Shown: in pieces, positions 57,962-59,852 of the stretch | How positions within the stretch are numbered: position 1 is the stretch's first letter | Layout: the number at the start of each line of letters is the position of its first letter | Assembly (NCBI GenBank): GCA_008363385.1 | Contig: RHKY01000026.1 | Span: forward strand, 1 to 59,852 | Direction of reading: 5' to 3' | Source of the DNA: Acidobacteriota bacterium | GTDB taxonomy: Bacteria > Acidobacteriota > Thermoanaerobaculia > UBA5066 | Length of the DNA: 59,852 nt | Notes under the pieces: generated by a model | What the model saw: the letters and a program-made list of their open reading frames with translations, nothing else | Database searches by the model: none | What the model was told of the DNA's origin: nothing | Program-made: the position numbers and the translations under genes

Positions 57962-58572
57962 CATTCCCGTACGTTCAGCTTCAGCGAGACGAGCAGCTTG
58001 TCGAGGTCCTTCACGTCCGAGAGGTCGACCACGAAGGTCTTCTCCGGCATCGCCGCCCCGCCGAGGGCGTCGACGAGCCGGATCGCCACGGTCGCCTGCC
58101 GGCTCCGGGCGATCGCGTCCCGGCTGACGCCCAGCTCGAAGGACCGCGAGAGGCTCTTCTTGTGGTTGGCCCCGAGGAGGTCCTGGATCGACAGGCTGGG
58201 CGAGGACTTGGCCGCCGGGTGCGAATCGCCGCGCGGCGAGAGCGCCGACACGGCCGGGAACGCGCCGGTCATCCCTGTCGGCTTCTGGGTGGCCACCTTC
58301 CGGAGCTTGTCCAGCTCGGAGAGGATGTCGATGCTCGACCGCACCCGGACGTGCTTCAGAGGCAGGTCCGCGGCGGGCGGCGTCTCCGGCCGGTCGGCCT
58401 CGCCGAAGCTGATCTCGCCGGCCGGCTCGTCCTCCGCCCTCGCAGGGGGCGCCACCGCCGCGAGGGGGAACGGCTCCTCGGCGGGCGCCTCGGCGGGAGC
58501 GGGGGCGGGCGCGGCCTCTGGCTGCGCGGCGGCGAGTCCGGCGATCTCCGAGAAGCGGGAGAGGCGCGCCAT
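57961..58572 (-). CDS. Unknown protein with disordered N-terminal half
   Basis: This protein of about 203 residues, if it starts at the ATG at 58572, is Ala/Pro/Glu-rich in its first 80 residues and probably disordered. A more ordered part follows (KHVRVRSSIDILSELDKLRKV; SIQDLLGANHKKSLSRSFELGV). It ends in a beta-type segment (TVAIRLVDAL, TFVVDLSDVKDLDKLLVSLKLNV) whose shape suggests a small binding fold. I do not recognise it. The start lies on a compositional break, so the true N terminus may be missing. Confidence 0.55.
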   Translation of the reverse strand: MARLSRFSEIAGLAAAQPEAAPAPAPAEAPAEEPFPLAAVAPPARAEDEPAGEISFGEADRPETPPAADLPLKHVRVRSSIDILSELDKLRKVATQKPTGMTGAFPAVSALSPRGDSHPAAKSSPSLSIQDLLGANHKKSLSRSFELGVSRDAIARSRQATVAIRLVDALGGAAMPEKTFVVDLSDVKDLDKLLVSLKLNVRE

Positions 58573-58999
58573 CGTCTCGCTCTTCGCCCTTGCCGGCCTC
58601 GAAAGCGGGCTTGGCCTCGCCGGTATCGTTCTCCAGGCGGCCAATGTCACCACCAGCGGAGTGGGCTTCGATGCGGACCTCGCGCTGGTGCTTCCCGTCG
58701 CACTCCTGTTCGGCGCCTCAATTTCCATTGCGCCCATCGCTGCCCGGGCTGTTCTCTCGGCCACGGCGCCCCACGGTCAGCAGGCGCGCGTCTTTGCATC
58801 GCAGTCAACCCTTTCTGAGATCCTGGGAATCGTCCCCCTCCTTCTCGCCGGCCTTGGTACAGAGGTCGCGGGTCCACAGCCCACGCTGGGGCTCGTGGCC
58901 GTGGCCGGCCTGGGCCTCTTGCTCGTGCTCGAAGGCAACTCCACCGCCCTTGCCCCTCATCAGGCAGCCCCCGCTCCCGCTGAGTCCGCGGCCAGCTAG
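58571..58999 (+). pseudogene. C-terminal fragment of an MFS transporter
   Basis: About 143 codons encode the last helices of a major-facilitator drug-type transporter. They read as hydrophobic segments around ALVLPVALLFGASIS, TLSEILGIVPLLLAGLG and LVAVAGLGLLLVLE, separated by the loop ARAVLSATAPHGQQARVFASQ. No start or upstream half is present; upstream in this frame is only the antisense of the unknown gene. Codon and base use differ from the DNA to the left. It is either a truncated gene or the result of an assembly join. Confidence 0.6.
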
Positions 59000-59073
59000 C
59001 TTTCCAGCATTCCCGCTCGTTCCTTTTCCAGGACAGGGCGTGCCGGGGGTTGACGTGCCCCCTTTGCGCGCGA

Positions 59074-59102
59074 TAGACTGAGAATAGTGAAACACTGTTC
59101 AC
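59074..59102 (+). promoter_or_regulatory. Candidate promoter and operator of the TetR-type gene
   Basis: TAGACT (59074-59079) is followed by an inverted repeat GTGAA (59087-59091) and TTCAC (59098-59102), which ends one base before the ATG at 59104. This is a typical place for self-repression by a TetR dimer. Confidence 0.45.
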
Positions 59103-59103
59103 A

Positions 59104-59745
59104 ATGGTTGCCATGAGACAGCGTGCCCCCAAGCGCCCCGCAGCCGAACGCAAGCGCCTCATCATTGAGAGTGCCCAGTCTGTCTTCGCCGCCTCCGGGT
59201 ATGCCAACGCCGGCACCGACGAGGTTGCACGAGGCGCCGGCGTGGCTCCATCCGCCATCTACCGCTACTTCCCCAGCAAGCGCGACCTCTACCTGGCCAC
59301 TCTCAGGGACGCCGGCCCAAGGCTCGTCGCTCTCTGGCGAGAGGCCGCCGGGCGTGCCGGCGACCCACTCGAGACGATCTGGGAGATCGGCCTCCAGTAC
59401 TACGACCACGTCAACACCCGTTCGCCCTTCACCCACCTCTGGTTCACCGCTCTCGGCGATACCTCCGACCCCGAGGTGCAGTCCATCATGGCCAGCAGCT
59501 ACCTCGCAATGATCGGCGTGATTACCGGCCTCCTCGAAGATGGCCAGCAGCGCGGACTCGTTCGCACCGATGTCGACCCACGCACCGCCGCCTGGCACTT
59601 CATGTCCATTGGCGCCACCTTTGACCTCGTTCACCAGCTCGGCCTCGACAGCGAGCTCGACCGCCCCCGCGTGGAGGCATGGGGCCGGCTCTACATCGAA
59701 TCCCTGCGAAAGGCGCCCCATGGAACGGCCGCAGCCAGCCTCTGA
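59104..59745 (+). CDS. TetR-family transcriptional regulator
   Basis: This 213-residue protein has an N-terminal helix-turn-helix (RLIIESAQSVFAASGYANAGTDEVARGAGVAPSAIYRYF, given here as its segments SVFAASGYANAGTDEVA and GVAPSAIYRYFPSKRDLY) and an all-helical ligand domain. TetR proteins usually repress a neighbouring transporter, here perhaps the MFS gene whose fragment lies just upstream. A second ATG at 59113 is possible. Codon use is less GC-biased than in genes left of 58570. Confidence 0.88.
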   Translation: MVAMRQRAPKRPAAERKRLIIESAQSVFAASGYANAGTDEVARGAGVAPSAIYRYFPSKRDLYLATLRDAGPRLVALWREAAGRAGDPLETIWEIGLQYYDHVNTRSPFTHLWFTALGDTSDPEVQSIMASSYLAMIGVITGLLEDGQQRGLVRTDVDPRTAAWHFMSIGATFDLVHQLGLDSELDRPRVEAWGRLYIESLRKAPHGTAAASL

Positions 59746-59852
59746 TTGCGCCTCCGACGAGCGCTGCCTCTGCGGCGCCCTTGTTGCGCGAACCACGCCC
59801 CTCGGCGTCGAGATCCTCTGCCGGCGCTGCCGCCGCGTGCATCGCATCCCCT
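59720..59852 (+). CDS. Start of a small zinc-ribbon protein (cut by window edge)
   Basis: The first 44 codons from the ATG at 59720 overlap the TetR gene by 26 bases. The sequence has CLCGALVAR...LCRRCRRVH: two Cys-x-Cys/Cys-x2-Cys knuckles about 16 residues apart, like the Com-type or other short zinc ribbons of phage and plasmid origin. The rest lies outside the window, so length and function are open. Confidence 0.5.
   Translation, partial: MERPQPASDCASDERCLCGALVARTTPLGVEILCRRCRRVHRIP

Noticed and set aside
54119-58570. Plus-strand open frame of about 1480 codons leading into the MFS fragment
   Set aside because: It is antisense to comM, the MltD-like gene and the unknown gene. Only the part after about 58570 reads as transporter helices.
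58540-59852. Insertion sequence or genomic island at the right end
   Set aside because: No transposase, integrase, terminal inverted repeats or tRNA attachment site is visible at the composition break.

Overview
The window is GC-rich bacterial chromosome with Gram-negative features: TonB/ExbB/ExbD, outer-membrane beta-barrel proteins and lipoproteins. The acidobacterial-type VWA-related protein, CarD, the TonB operon led by a TPR lipoprotein and the overall gene content suggest an Acidobacteriota-like organism. That placement is inference, because no rRNA gene is present. Genes are dense, with many GTG and TTG starts and four-base start/stop overlaps. No stretch over 300 bases lacks a gene.

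Layout. Positions 1-7217 hold a tandem locus of at least three paralogous surface or tail-fibre-type proteins on the minus strand. Each has a secretion signal, an LVDTR...DVNGYY beta module, NTAVG-type repeats and a C-terminal S74 chaperone. An orphan S74 end piece lies in frame behind one of them, and a small outer-membrane protein sits among them. Positions 7397-13996 carry a membrane protein, purC, pepA, recN, a TsaC-type gene and a gamma carbonic anhydrase. Positions 14014-25655 form a long plus-strand housekeeping run: hisS, aspS, aroB, an HD-GYP receptor, a TPR lipoprotein, a Roadblock-like protein, ftsY, ribD, ribE, a HemW-like gene and a LolA-like secreted protein. Positions 25735-33850 are minus strand: a membrane pyrophosphatase, two ExbD, ExbB, TonB, a TPR lipoprotein, a DUF502 protein and an NhaD-like antiporter.

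Positions 33888-38271 are a plus-strand group: VWA protein, DUF2064 glycosyltransferase, NAD(P)HX repair enzyme and TsaE. Positions 38396-41826 (minus) encode a soluble MgtE_N/CBS protein translationally coupled to an Nramp-fold transporter with an altered metal site, followed by an outer-membrane protein with an acidic His/Cys loop. Positions 41890-48552 (plus) hold asparaginase, a VanZ-like protein, tRNA-Leu(CAA), CarD, two small exported or TPR proteins, RarA and a TlpA-like protein. Positions 48670-58572 (minus) hold guaB, secA, an M23 peptidase, a ComM-type ATPase, an MltD-like transglycosylase and an unknown protein.

From about 58570 to the right edge, base and codon usage change. A 5'-truncated MFS fragment, a TetR regulator and the start of a zinc-ribbon gene look foreign to the rest, through transfer or an assembly join.

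General signals. A -10-like TAGAAT/TAGACT element precedes many genes, often only 6-10 bases before the start codon, which suggests leaderless mRNAs; in four places it overlaps the stop codon of the upstream gene. Three families of palindromic intergenic repeats lie near gene 3' ends; in two of them sequence changes preserve base pairing.
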